From NCBI RefSeq assembly GCF_002866825.1, contig NZ_PKUS01000001.1, positions 487,579 through 551,578 of the forward strand: 64,000 bases of DNA, given 5' to 3'. Positions 30,456 to 39,537 of this stretch are shown piece by piece; position 1 is the stretch's first letter, and each line of letters begins with the position of its first letter. Position numbers and translations under genes: made by a program. Origin of the DNA: Pseudohalioglobus lutimaris (lineage in GTDB: Bacteria > Pseudomonadota > Gammaproteobacteria > Pseudomonadales > Halieaceae). Under the pieces are notes generated by a model. That model searched no databases, had not been told where the DNA came from, and saw nothing but the letters and a program-made list of their open reading frames with translations.

Positions 30456-31148
30456 TCACCCTCGTCGGGGGCCGAAAATGGCAGTGCCTATGCGCAACAG
30501 GTTGGAACCTTCCGCGATTGCCGCCTCCATATCCGCTGACATGCCCATGGAAAGGGTGTCCATGTCAGGGTGCTGTGACTGCAAAGCCGAGAAGGCCTCC
30601 CTCAGTCGGGCAAATTGTGCGCGCTGGTCTGTCTCACGGTCCGTGGCGGCAGGAATCGCCATCAGGCCGCGCAGTCGCAGGCGGGGCAGTGACTCCACAA
30701 ATTCTGCCAGTGCCGGCAGGCCCGCCAGGCTGACGCCTGACTTACTCTGCTCCCCGGAAATATTTACCTGCAGGCACACCTGTAGTGGGGGTTTGCCTGC
30801 CGGTCGCTGTTCGTCAAGGCGCCTGGCGACCTTTTCCCGGGCAACGGAGTGCACCCACTGGAACTGTTCCGCGATGGGGCGGGTCTTGTTGGATTGCAGC
30901 GGGCCGATGAAATGCCAGGTCAGGGGCAGGTCAGCCAGTTCTTCGATCTTCTTGCTGGCCTCCTGCAGGTAGCTCTCGCCGAACTGGTCAAGGCCACAGG
31001 CGTAGGCCTCGCGAATGTCAGCCGCGGGCCGGGTTTTGCTTACCGCCATCAGCAAAATGTCGCTTTCCTGGCGATCGTACTTTTCTACACTCTGGCGTAG
31101 CCTAAGGCGTAGCTTTGCGATATTGTTTTCAATCGAGGTGTGTGTCAT
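30456..31148 (-). CDS. yggS: PLP-binding homeostasis protein (YggS/PLPBP)
   Basis: This 230-residue protein of the fold-type III PLP family (alanine-racemase-like barrel) has no known enzymatic activity and controls free pyridoxal phosphate. The PLP lysine is in LLMAVSKTRPAADI; HFIGPLQSNKTR, VNISGEQSKSGV and SMGMSADMEAAI are family markers. It leads the minus-strand run to hemW, with 138 bases before proC, and is divergent from pilT. Confidence 0.94.
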   Translation of the reverse strand: MTHTSIENNIAKLRLRLRQSVEKYDRQESDILLMAVSKTRPAADIREAYACGLDQFGESYLQEASKKIEELADLPLTWHFIGPLQSNKTRPIAEQFQWVHSVAREKVARRLDEQRPAGKPPLQVCLQVNISGEQSKSGVSLAGLPALAEFVESLPRLRLRGLMAIPAATDRETDQRAQFARLREAFSALQSQHPDMDTLSMGMSADMEAAIAEGSNLLRIGTAIFGPRRG

Positions 31149-31291
31149 GGCGCGGATGGTAGCTGATTCTGCCCTCTATGAGCCAGTCACCAGCCCGTAC
31201 ACAAGTAAGAAAAACAGGACGGCCAATGCGCCGTGGGTCGGCGCCTGAAGGGGAGCCTGAAAAGTCTGGCGACCAACCGTAGGGGATAAAT

Positions 31292-32326
31292 ATGGATATT
31301 ACTGAGTTGCTGGCATTCAGCGCCAAACAGGGGGCATCTGACCTCCATCTCTCGGCGGGACTGCCACCGATGATCAGGGTGGACGGCGACATTCGCCGTA
31401 TCAACCTCCCTCCCATGGAGCACAAACAGGTTCATGAGTTGATTTACGACATCATGAACGACAAGCAGCGCAAGGACTACGAAGAGTTTCTGGAGACGGA
31501 CTTCTCCTTCGAGGTGCCCGGCGTTGCCCGTTTCCGTGTTAACGCTTTCAACCAGAATCGCGGCTCTGGCGCCGTGTTTCGAACCATTCCTTCCAAGGTG
31601 CTTACCATGGAAGATCTGGGGATGGGCCAGGTGTTTCGTGATATTTCCATGATGCCGCGCGGTCTTGTGCTGGTCACAGGACCCACTGGTTCCGGTAAGT
31701 CCACAACGCTCGCCGCAATGGTGGACTTCATTAACGACAATAAATATGAGCATATCCTTACTATTGAGGATCCGATTGAATTTGTGCACGAATCAAAGAA
31801 GTGCCTGGTTAACCAGCGTGAGGTGCACAAAGATACGCTTGGCTTCGCCGAGGCATTGCGCTCGGCCCTGCGTGAAGACCCGGACATTATTCTGGTGGGC
31901 GAGCTGCGCGACCTGGAAACGATTCGCCTGGCGCTGACTGCCGCGGAAACCGGTCACCTGGTTTTCGGCACATTGCACACGACCTCAGCAGCGAAAACGA
32001 TTGACCGCGTGATCGACGTTTTCCCTGCTGCAGAGAAAGACATGGTGCGCTCAATGCTTTCTGAATCCTTGCAAGCAGTGGTGTCCCAGACTCTGCTCAA
32101 ACGTGCTACCGGAGGGCGAGTGGCAGCGCATGAGATCATGCGCGGTACCTCTGCGATCCGTAACCTGATCCGCGAGGACAAGGTGGCGCAGATGTACTCC
32201 GCCATCCAGACTGGTAATGCAATCGGCATGCAGACCATGGATCAGTGCTTGCACGAACTGGTGGATAAGCGCGTTATCGGTCGAGATGTTGCGCGTGAAA
32301 AAGCGCGCATGCCGGAGAACTTTTAA
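31292..32326 (+). CDS. pilT: Type IV pilus retraction ATPase PilT
   Basis: PilT powers pilus retraction and twitching motility. The 344-residue secretion-ATPase has an N-terminal PAS-like domain and Walker A GPTGSGKSTT (Lys136). It also has the Asp and His boxes (TIEDPIEFVH; GHLVFGTLHT) and the C-terminal AIRNLIRE motif specific to PilT. It is divergent from yggS, with pilU 39 bases downstream. Confidence 0.97.
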   Translation: MDITELLAFSAKQGASDLHLSAGLPPMIRVDGDIRRINLPPMEHKQVHELIYDIMNDKQRKDYEEFLETDFSFEVPGVARFRVNAFNQNRGSGAVFRTIPSKVLTMEDLGMGQVFRDISMMPRGLVLVTGPTGSGKSTTLAAMVDFINDNKYEHILTIEDPIEFVHESKKCLVNQREVHKDTLGFAEALRSALREDPDIILVGELRDLETIRLALTAAETGHLVFGTLHTTSAAKTIDRVIDVFPAAEKDMVRSMLSESLQAVVSQTLLKRATGGRVAAHEIMRGTSAIRNLIREDKVAQMYSAIQTGNAIGMQTMDQCLHELVDKRVIGRDVAREKARMPENF

Positions 32327-32365
32327 TCCGGCCAGAGCCGGAATGACTCACAGGGGAGTGGTCGC

Positions 32366-33511
32366 ATGAATATTGATGAAATGCTGGAGAGAGTCGTTTC
32401 CGAGGGCGCCTCGGACGGTTTCATTTCTGCAGGTGCTTGTCCCAGCATCAAGGTAGACGGCAGCCTGTTCCCGATTCGCGAAACGCCATTGACAGCTCAA
32501 GAGGCGCGGGAGTTGGTGCTCTCTACCATGGACGAGGAGCAGCAATCCTACTTCATGAAGCACCATGAATACAATTTTGCCATCGGCCGCGAGGGGTTGG
32601 GGCGATTCCGTGTCAGCTGTTTTCAGCAACGTGGTGAAGCCGGCCTGGTGCTGCGCCGTATCGTGACAGAAATACCCACGGTTGATGAACTGGGCCTGCC
32701 GCCGATCATCAAGGAACTGGCGATGACCAAGCGTGGCCTGGTGATTTTTGTGGGCGCGACTGGTACCGGTAAGTCTACTTCACTCGCCTCCATGGTCGGC
32801 TATCGCAACCACAACAGCCGCGGTCACATCATCACTATCGAAGACCCTATCGAATATATGCACAACCACGGCAGCTGTATCGTCACCCAGCGTGAGGTGG
32901 GTGTGGACACTGAATCGTTTGATGTGGCTCTCAAGAATACGCTGCGACAGGCCCCCGACGTTATCCTCATTGGCGAGGTACGGACCGCAGAGACCATGAT
33001 GCAGGCCCTGACCTTTGCTGAAACCGGGCATCTGTGCCTGTGTACCCTGCACGCCAATAATGCCAACCAGGCGCTGGATCGAATCCAGAGCTTTTTCCCG
33101 CCTGAGCATCACTCCCAGGTGTGGATGGACCTGTCGCTGAACCTGAAGTCGATGGTGGCCCAGCAGTTGCTGCCGCGTAAGGACGGCGAGGGTCGTACCC
33201 CGGTGGTGGAGGTCCTGCTCAATACACCATTGGTAGCAGACTATATTCGCAAGGGTGAGGTGCACCTGATCAAGGACCTGATGGCGAAATCAACAGAACT
33301 GGGTATGCAGACGCTGGACCAGTCGCTGACCAAGGCCTACAAAGAAGGGCTCATCACCAAGGAAGACGCGGTCAATTACGCGGATTCTGCCAACGATGTG
33401 CGCCTGGCGATCAAGATGCATGAGCGGGGCCAGTTTGGCGGTGGGGCCGATGACTTTTCGCTGTCCTTCGACGACCATGATGATGGTGGCCGGTTTATGG
33501 GGCGTACCTAA
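32366..33511 (+). CDS. pilU: PilT-dependent retraction ATPase PilU
   Basis: PilU assists PilT in retraction under load. The 381-residue ATPase has Walker A GATGTGKST, the Asp box TIEDPIEYMH and the His box GHLCLCTLHANNA, and lacks the AIRNLIRE motif of PilT. The C-terminal extension rich in Gly and Asp (GGGADDFSLSFDDHDDGG) is typical of PilU. It converges on ruvX. Confidence 0.95.
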   Translation: MNIDEMLERVVSEGASDGFISAGACPSIKVDGSLFPIRETPLTAQEARELVLSTMDEEQQSYFMKHHEYNFAIGREGLGRFRVSCFQQRGEAGLVLRRIVTEIPTVDELGLPPIIKELAMTKRGLVIFVGATGTGKSTSLASMVGYRNHNSRGHIITIEDPIEYMHNHGSCIVTQREVGVDTESFDVALKNTLRQAPDVILIGEVRTAETMMQALTFAETGHLCLCTLHANNANQALDRIQSFFPPEHHSQVWMDLSLNLKSMVAQQLLPRKDGEGRTPVVEVLLNTPLVADYIRKGEVHLIKDLMAKSTELGMQTLDQSLTKAYKEGLITKEDAVNYADSANDVRLAIKMHERGQFGGGADDFSLSFDDHDDGGRFMGRT

Positions 33512-33538
33512 CCCCTGAGCTGAGCTGAGCTTGCGCGG

Positions 33539-33940
33539 TCAGACTTGCTGTCCCAGCCAGGTCTGCAGGATGAGCTCCGCCGCCAGGCTGTCTATGGGGT
33601 CGCGGTTGTAATCGCCCCGGTGCCCCTGCTGCCTGCTGATCTGCTTCGCTTCGAAGCTGCTCAAGCGTTCATCTACCATCTCTACCTTCAGGCCCAGGCG
33701 CCCGTGCAGGCGGCGTGCAAACTTGTTGGCGCGCGCGGACAATTCGCTGCTGCTGCCATCCATATTCAGCGGCTCGCCCACTACCAGCAGGTCCGGCAGC
33801 CACTCCGCCACCAGGCGGTCCACAGCCTCCCAGTCGGGAATGCCCTCTCTGGCGCGCAATATGGGTAAGGTTTGTGTTGTGCCAAGGAGTGTGTTGCCCG
33901 TGGCGACGCCGATCTGGCGCAGTCCGAAGTCGAAGGCCAT
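33539..33940 (-). CDS. ruvX: RuvX/YqgF Holliday-junction-resolvase-like protein
   Basis: This RNase-H-fold protein has been implicated in 16S rRNA 5'-end maturation and in pre-junction cleavage. It has 133 residues from the ATG at 33940. Markers are MAFDFGLRQIGVATG with the first catalytic Asp, VVGEPLNMDGSSSELS, DERLSSFEA and the final DSLAAELIL. Homologues usually carry a few residues before FDFG. An in-frame CTG overlapping the yqgE stop (CTGA) would supply them, so the true start is uncertain. It is last in the gshB-tonB-yqgE-ruvX run. Confidence 0.9.
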   Translation of the reverse strand: MAFDFGLRQIGVATGNTLLGTTQTLPILRAREGIPDWEAVDRLVAEWLPDLLVVGEPLNMDGSSSELSARANKFARRLHGRLGLKVEMVDERLSSFEAKQISRQQGHRGDYNRDPIDSLAAELILQTWLGQQV

Positions 33941-33960
33941 TATCTTGCGGGCTGCTGCGT

Positions 33961-34551
33961 TCAGGCGTGTCCCGCCTCGCCGGAGATGAGATTCATATCG
34001 ATGCCCAGTCGCGCTGCCGCTGCGGCCACCCGCTGATCAACCGGTGTGGTGAAAATAATGTCACTGTCTGCGGGTAGCGTCAGCCAGCTGTTTTCCGCCA
34101 GTTCCTGCTCCAGTTGCCCTGCTGTCCAGCCCGCATAGCCCAGGGCGATGAGGTGATCCCTGGGGCCGTTGCCCTGCGCGATCGCGCGCAGGATATCCCG
34201 GGAGGTAGTCAGGTTGATTTCGTCGGTGACCTTGAGGTTTGCTTCCCAGGTCTCCTCGCACCTGCGGTGGAGTACGAAGCCGTGATCTATCTGCACCGGG
34301 CCTCCGGCCATAACCGGTTCACTGGCAAAATCGGCAGGGCTGTCAATCTGCAGGTGTTCGAAGATCTCGCCAAGGCTGAGGTCCAGGGGCTGGTTGATCA
34401 CGATTCCCATGGCACCGCTCTCGCCGTGCTCACATATATAGGTAATGCTATGCGAAAATATTCCCTCGCTCAGCGTCGGCATGGCCAGCAGGAAGTGGTC
34501 TCTCAAGCTGTCGCTGCTTCTGGCGCTGGTGGCGTGAATTCTCCCGGACAT
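33961..34551 (-). CDS. yqgE: YqgE/AlgH family protein (UPF0301)
   Basis: This 196-residue protein of the AlgH family has the conserved LRDHFLLAMPTL, GAMGIVINQPLDL and AGGPVQIDHGFVLH motifs. Its molecular function is unknown; AlgH was named from an alginate-regulation phenotype in Pseudomonas. The first 15 residues are poorly conserved and the start could lie slightly downstream. It lies between tonB and ruvX. Confidence 0.92.
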   Translation of the reverse strand: MSGRIHATSARSSDSLRDHFLLAMPTLSEGIFSHSITYICEHGESGAMGIVINQPLDLSLGEIFEHLQIDSPADFASEPVMAGGPVQIDHGFVLHRRCEETWEANLKVTDEINLTTSRDILRAIAQGNGPRDHLIALGYAGWTAGQLEQELAENSWLTLPADSDIIFTTPVDQRVAAAAARLGIDMNLISGEAGHA

Positions 34552-34609
34552 GCTGGCGAAAGTACCCTCTTTGCTGATGTAAAAAAACTATACGTGAAGG
34601 TGTGATCCT

Positions 34610-35476
34610 TCAGTCTGAGCCTAGCTCATCCTGCTGAAATTGCCATGTGCGAACAATCTCCAGCTTGTCGGTGGTGGCAGCGAGCTCCGCCGGAAATGGG
34701 GAGTAGGGCGCGGCCATCCTCACAATCTTGATGGCGGCCTCGTCGAGCACCGCGTAACCGGATGACTTGAGCACGCGAATATCCTCCAGGCTACCGTCCT
34801 TGGCGATGACGACCAACAAACGCAGGTCACCGTAGAGGCCGTAGCGGATTGATGCCTCGGGGTAGTACTTGTTACCTACCGCCTCAAGTCGGCGCCGCCA
34901 GTCCAGCAGGTAGGCAGCGTCCGCGGCCTGTTTGGCGGACACTGAAGTGAGCCGGCGTACCCGTGGACTGGTCGTCTGCATCCGGGTCTGGTCAGCCAGG
35001 TCCGCTTCCAGTGACGCCAGTTGCTGGTTCAGGCGCTCAACCTCCGGATGCATTCCCGGGGTCAGGTTCTGCCGCTGCTCATCTTCCCGCTGGTCCTCGC
35101 TGACCGCCCGGGGCGCCGCGGCCACGGTGGAGAGTAACTCGTCATTGATGCTGGCTTCAGCATCGGTCTGTTGCGGAGCAGACTGCTGTTGCACAGCGGA
35201 CTGCATGGGTAATTCGTTATTGCGTGAGGTGATCGCGTTGACGTCGGCCTGTTCGCCGCCTCCCTCCTGGTTGCTCTGGGCAACGTGCCTGGCGTCTTCC
35301 GCTGCTGCCTGACTGGGCCGGGTGGCGAGGGTGACCTCAATTTGCGAGCTCTCGCGGGGGCTGGTCTGGCTGTTGAAGGACACACCCAGTACCACCAGAG
35401 CGTGCAGCACCACTGCGGCGAGCACAGCGTTGCGCATTCTCGAGTGCTCGCCTTGGGATTGGTCCAGGTAGTACAT
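34610..35476 (-). CDS. TonB-family energy transducer (TonB3-like)
   Basis: The 288-residue protein has a single N-terminal membrane segment (about residues 17-34, LAAVVLHALVVLGVSF). A long Gln/Glu-rich periplasmic region with a coiled-coil stretch follows (VERLNQQLASLEADLADQ). A C-terminal TonB domain (about 205-288) has YPEASIRYGLYGDLRLLVVI. It lacks the proline-lysine repeats of classical TonB. In Pseudomonas the TonB3 gene sits in the same gshB-tonB-yqgE-ruvX order and affects twitching motility and pilus assembly. Transport of a substrate by a TonB-dependent receptor is the alternative. No receptor, exbB or exbD gene is nearby. Confidence 0.85.
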   Translation of the reverse strand: MYYLDQSQGEHSRMRNAVLAAVVLHALVVLGVSFNSQTSPRESSQIEVTLATRPSQAAAEDARHVAQSNQEGGGEQADVNAITSRNNELPMQSAVQQQSAPQQTDAEASINDELLSTVAAAPRAVSEDQREDEQRQNLTPGMHPEVERLNQQLASLEADLADQTRMQTTSPRVRRLTSVSAKQAADAAYLLDWRRRLEAVGNKYYPEASIRYGLYGDLRLLVVIAKDGSLEDIRVLKSSGYAVLDEAAIKIVRMAAPYSPFPAELAATTDKLEIVRTWQFQQDELGSD

Positions 35477-35488
35477 GTCTGTGGAGGC

Positions 35489-36445
35489 TCAGGTCCTTTT
35501 GGACAGTTCTTCAGCGATACAATCCATCAGGTCGCCGGCGATGTCCAGATCGTATCCTGCGTCAATTTCACGGATACAGGTGGGGCTGGTGACATTGATT
35601 TCCGTGAGGTAGTCACCGATGACATCAAGTCCGGCGAAGATGATGCCCCGCTCGCGCAGGAAAGGTGCAACCTGTTCTGCTATCTGGCGATCGCGATCGG
35701 TCAGTGGCTGTGCACGGCCGGAACCACCTGCAGCGAGGTTGCCTCTGGTCTCACCTGCCAGCGGAATCCGTGCCAGGCAGTAGGGCACCACCTCTCCGCC
35801 AACGACCAGGATGCGTTTGTCCCCGTCGACGATCTCGGGAATATAGCGCTGCGCCATGATTGTGCGGCTGCCTTCATTGGTCAGTGTTTCCAGAATTACA
35901 CTCACATTGGGATCATCCGCTTTGGCGCGAAAGATAGCCGTACCGCCCATGCCATCCAGCGGCTTGTATATGACATCCTCATGCTCCTTGTGGAATGCCC
36001 GCAGACGCTGCATGTCACGGCTAACCAGCACCGGAGGGCAACACTGAGGGAACTGCGTAGCGAATACCTTCTCATTGCTGTCCCGCAACCCCTGGCAGCG
36101 ATTGACGATCAGTGTTCCCTTGCGCTCGGCGTCTTCCAGAATATAAGTCGTATAAAGGAACTCGTTATCGAATGGTGGGTCCTTGCGCATCAGGATCACG
36201 TCCAGTTCAGAGAGCGCCCGGTCTTCAGCGGGATGCATCTCATACCAGGCGTTGGGGTCGCGGAATACTGTGGTGTGGGCCATGCTCGCGCGGGCTTCAC
36301 CATTGTGGAGATAGAGGTCCTTCTGCTCCATGTAGTAAATCTGCCAGTCCCGCGCCTGTGCCGCCCAGAGCATGGCAAGAGTCGTGTCTTTCTTGTAGTT
36401 GATGTCGGCAATGGGATCCATTACCACACCGAGCTTTATAGTCAT
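35489..36445 (-). CDS. gshB: Glutathione synthetase
   Basis: GshB ligates glycine to gamma-glutamylcysteine. The 318-residue ATP-grasp enzyme begins with KLGVVMDPIADINYKKDTTLAML. It has DGMGGTAIFR in the ATP-grasp region and ends with DVIGDYLTEINVTSPTCIREID, the family signature. It is first in the minus-strand run, 12 bases before the tonB-like gene. Confidence 0.97.
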   Translation of the reverse strand: MTIKLGVVMDPIADINYKKDTTLAMLWAAQARDWQIYYMEQKDLYLHNGEARASMAHTTVFRDPNAWYEMHPAEDRALSELDVILMRKDPPFDNEFLYTTYILEDAERKGTLIVNRCQGLRDSNEKVFATQFPQCCPPVLVSRDMQRLRAFHKEHEDVIYKPLDGMGGTAIFRAKADDPNVSVILETLTNEGSRTIMAQRYIPEIVDGDKRILVVGGEVVPYCLARIPLAGETRGNLAAGGSGRAQPLTDRDRQIAEQVAPFLRERGIIFAGLDVIGDYLTEINVTSPTCIREIDAGYDLDIAGDLMDCIAEELSKRT

Positions 36446-36579
36446 CGCCTGGCTCCGCGAGTTCGGGGGCTTGCTACGTTACGCAAAGGTAAAAACATGC
36501 GCAAGCAATGGCGGTAGTGAAATGGTGTTGGCTGCCCTAGAATGGAGCGCCTTTATTGACTGTAGTGGAGCATCTCCTG

Positions 36580-37827
36580 GTGAGTGGCATTTATTTTTTC
36601 CTGGCGTTGATGTCGATTATTGGCACAGCCAGCGCGATTGTGCAGGCTCGGCGTCTTTACTGGGCCGCGCCGCTATATTTCTTCGCCGCCTGGCTGACCG
36701 GTGAGCTGGCATTGATTCACCTGCTCTGGCAGGTAGCGCTGACCGCAGTGCTGGCTTTCTCCGGAGCATTGGATAATGGTCTCGCCCAGCTGGGTTTAGG
36801 CTTGTTTGCCCTGTCCTGGATGGGGCTGGTCTACCTGCAGATACAGGCCATGGATACACAACGAATCCTGCGACGCGCATTGCGCAGGGGCCTGGGTATT
36901 GACTATCGCAGTTCGCTTTCCCCTGAGCGCCAGCGCGTGCTGGAAGACGGGGTTCGGGCAAGCAGTTGGATGAAGCCATTCTCTATGTTCAGGGAAGGTG
37001 TGAGGGTGCATTCGCATATTTCGTATGCTGATGGGGGCAAGCGCAACCTGCTGGATATCTATCATCCCCATGAGTCCCGCGAAGGGGGATACCCGGTACT
37101 GCTGCAAGTACACGGTGGTGGTTGGATGATCGGGGAGAAGGAGCAGCAGGCCAAGCCTCTGATGTACCACCTCGCCCAGCGCGGTTGGCTCTGTGTTGCT
37201 ATCAATTACCGGCTGAGCCCTACGGCCGCGTTTCCTGCGCATATCGTCGATGTTAAGAAAGCCATCGCCTGGGTGAGGGATAACATCTCACAATATGGAG
37301 GCAACCCGGACTTTATCGCCATCACTGGCGGTTCGGCTGGTGGCCACCTCAGCTCGTTGGCGGCACTGACTCCTGGCCTGGCCGAATTCCAGCCGGGGTT
37401 TGAGGAAGCGGATACGTCGATCCAGGCGGCAGTGCCCTTCTACGGTGTTTACGACTTGATCGATCGCTATGAAATCCGGCCCGAAATGTCGATGGAAAAA
37501 ATGCTTTCAGACAAGGTCATGCAGTGCACGCGGGAAGAAAATCCTGAGCTTTGGGAAAGCAGCTCGCCCCTGGCCCATGTGCATGAAGGTGCCCCGCCAA
37601 TGTTTGTTATCCACGGAACCCATGACACCCTGGTGTGGGTGGAGGAGGCAAGAACCTTTGTATCGGCGATGCAAAATGCATCGAAACAAGCGGTGGTTTA
37701 TGGAGAGCTACCCGGTGCGCAGCACGCGTTTGAGGTGTTCCACTCTGTGCGCACGGATCACACCGTTAACGCGGTGACTGATTTTCTGGAATGGAGCCAT
37801 GCTCGTTGGTGCGATGCACGCGACTGA
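36580..37827 (+). CDS. Membrane-anchored alpha/beta hydrolase (esterase of the HSL/BD-FAE type)
   Basis: The 415-residue protein has about three hydrophobic segments in its first 90 residues (YFFLALMSIIGTASAIV; APLYFFAAWLTGELALI; GLGLFALSWMGLVYL) and then a carboxylesterase domain. The oxyanion motif HGGGW, nucleophile motif GGSAGGHLSS and a final His in GAQHAFEVF are all present. The substrate is unknown; family members cleave acyl esters. GTG at 36580 has GGAG 9 bases upstream; GTG at 36565 and TTG at 36556 are possible alternatives. It is divergent from gshB and converges on rsmE. Confidence 0.85.
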   Translation: MSGIYFFLALMSIIGTASAIVQARRLYWAAPLYFFAAWLTGELALIHLLWQVALTAVLAFSGALDNGLAQLGLGLFALSWMGLVYLQIQAMDTQRILRRALRRGLGIDYRSSLSPERQRVLEDGVRASSWMKPFSMFREGVRVHSHISYADGGKRNLLDIYHPHESREGGYPVLLQVHGGGWMIGEKEQQAKPLMYHLAQRGWLCVAINYRLSPTAAFPAHIVDVKKAIAWVRDNISQYGGNPDFIAITGGSAGGHLSSLAALTPGLAEFQPGFEEADTSIQAAVPFYGVYDLIDRYEIRPEMSMEKMLSDKVMQCTREENPELWESSSPLAHVHEGAPPMFVIHGTHDTLVWVEEARTFVSAMQNASKQAVVYGELPGAQHAFEVFHSVRTDHTVNAVTDFLEWSHARWCDARD

Positions 37828-37959
37828 TGTCCCCCCCCTGTCTGGCTGGTGGGTGGTTTTATTCCTGCTCCCAAAACGGCAGGCGCCTGTATCGCGACCG
37901 CATAGCCCTGGACGTGAGCTGGTGAACGCCATTGGGGCGGCCACCTGAGCGGGGCGCGG

Positions 37960-38694
37960 TCAGGGGAGGCTCATATCTCCCCAGCGCGCCTGCAGTATGG
38001 CCAGAGCGGCAACCGGCGCCGTTTCTGTTCGTAATACACGGGGCCCCAGTCTCAGGGAAAGAAAGCCGTGCGCCTCGGCAGTCGCTATTTCGCTTTCGCT
38101 CAGTCCGCCCTCAGGGCCGATAAGCAGCTCGGCCTGCCCTGTGGTTGCGGTTCCCGGTGGCAGCGGGTCTGCACGATGATGCAGTACCAGTCTCAGCGGC
38201 GCCTCAGTGGCATCCAGCCACGTTTGTAGTGGTTGCAATGACGCGATTCGGGGTATTTGATTGCGACCGCATTGTTCACAGGCGCTGACAGCAATCTGCT
38301 GCCAGTGAGCGACCTTCTTTTCGGCGCGCTCCCCTTTCAGCTTTACCTCGGTGCGTTCGGTCAGCAGCGGAGAGATACTGCTTACGCCCAGCTCTGTTGC
38401 CTTCTGGATTACCCAGTCCATGCGTTCACCGCGCGATACGGCTATGCCCAGGTGGATCGCCAGTGTTGATTCAGTTTCGCACTGTCGATGTGCCCCAGTG
38501 GTCACAGCGACCCGTTTCTTGCCAAGCGCAGAAATGGTCGCCGGATACTCGCCGCCGCGACCGTCAAAGAGCGTGATTGCGTCATCCTCGCGCATTCGTA
38601 GGGCGCGGGCGATATGTTGACTGGGCCGGGGTTCCAACTCGAAGGTGGAGTGTGCCTGTAGCACCTGCCCCGTGAAGATACGGGGTATACGCAT
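37960..38694 (-). CDS. rsmE: 16S rRNA (uracil1498-N3)-methyltransferase RsmE
   Basis: RsmE methylates U1498 of 16S rRNA with SAM. The 244-residue SPOUT enzyme begins MRIPRIFTG. It has a PUA-like N-terminal domain and the knot motif LLIGPEGGLSESEIATAEAHGF, followed by RLGPRVLRTETAPVAAL. Its ATG overlaps the metF stop (TAATG). A SAM-dependent methylase, which releases SAH, is therefore the last gene of a SAM-recycling operon. Confidence 0.95.
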   Translation of the reverse strand: MRIPRIFTGQVLQAHSTFELEPRPSQHIARALRMREDDAITLFDGRGGEYPATISALGKKRVAVTTGAHRQCETESTLAIHLGIAVSRGERMDWVIQKATELGVSSISPLLTERTEVKLKGERAEKKVAHWQQIAVSACEQCGRNQIPRIASLQPLQTWLDATEAPLRLVLHHRADPLPPGTATTGQAELLIGPEGGLSESEIATAEAHGFLSLRLGPRVLRTETAPVAALAILQARWGDMSLP

Positions 38695-39527
38695 TACAGG
38701 CCCAGGTTGTTGTAGATGGTGCGCGTGGGCTCCACCTGGTTCATGGTGTAGAAATGGATGCCCGGGCAACCGGAATCGATCAGCGTCTGGCAGAGCTGGG
38801 TGACGACCTCCAGGCCGAACTGGCGAACGGACTCCTGGTCATCGCCATAACTCTCCATGCGCTTGCAGATCCAACGGGGAATCTCCGCGCCACAGTTGCG
38901 CGAGAAGCGTGCGAGATTCTCGTAGTTGGTAATCGGCATGATGCCGGCATAGATAGGTTGATCTATACCTGCCGCCTGGCATTGGTCCAGATAGTAGAAG
39001 TAGGCTTCCACATTATAAAAATATTGTGTGATAGCGCTGTTGGCGCCGGCGTCCATCTTCTTTTTGAGGAACTCAATGTCGCTGGCGTAGCTCCTGGATT
39101 CCGGGTGGATCTCCGGGTAGGCAGCGACCGCGATATGGAAGTGGTCACCGGTGCGTTCGCGAATGAACCTCACCAGGTCGTTGGCATGTACCAATTGCAT
39201 AGCGGCGCCCATGCCCGAGGGCATATCGCCGCGCAAGCCCACCAATCGGTTTATGCCGCGGGACTTGTAGGTCTCCAGCAGCTCTGCCACGGTGTTTTCG
39301 TCATCACCACCAAAGCTCAGGTGCGGCGCGACATCAATGCCGGCATCGCGAATGGCGGACACGATGCCCAGAGTGGTATCCCGGGTGGTGCCGCCGGCAC
39401 CATAGGTTACCGAGAAAAACTCCGGCCCCAGGGCGTTCAGGGCCGGTGTGGTTTCGTTAAGCAGCTTTTCCTTGCCCGCTGCGGTTTTCGGCGGGAAGTA
39501 TTCGAAGCTGATGTGCGGTTTCGCCAC
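38694..39527 (-). CDS. metF: 5,10-methylenetetrahydrofolate reductase
   Basis: MetF makes 5-methyl-THF, the methyl donor for homocysteine remethylation. The protein has about 277 residues with ISFEYFPPKTAAGKEKL, FFSVTYGAGGTTRDTT and the flavin-site region LVGLRGDMPSGMG. It ends in GIHFYTMN. The GTG at 39527 is preferred: GAGGAG lies 6 bases upstream and it gives a family-typical start. An upstream ATG at 39572 would overlap ahcY by 35 bases. Confidence 0.95.
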   Translation of the reverse strand: MAKPHISFEYFPPKTAAGKEKLLNETTPALNALGPEFFSVTYGAGGTTRDTTLGIVSAIRDAGIDVAPHLSFGGDDENTVAELLETYKSRGINRLVGLRGDMPSGMGAAMQLVHANDLVRFIRERTGDHFHIAVAAYPEIHPESRSYASDIEFLKKKMDAGANSAITQYFYNVEAYFYYLDQCQAAGIDQPIYAGIMPITNYENLARFSRNCGAEIPRWICKRMESYGDDQESVRQFGLEVVTQLCQTLIDSGCPGIHFYTMNQVEPTRTIYNNLGL

Positions 39528-39537
39528 GGGCGGCTCC

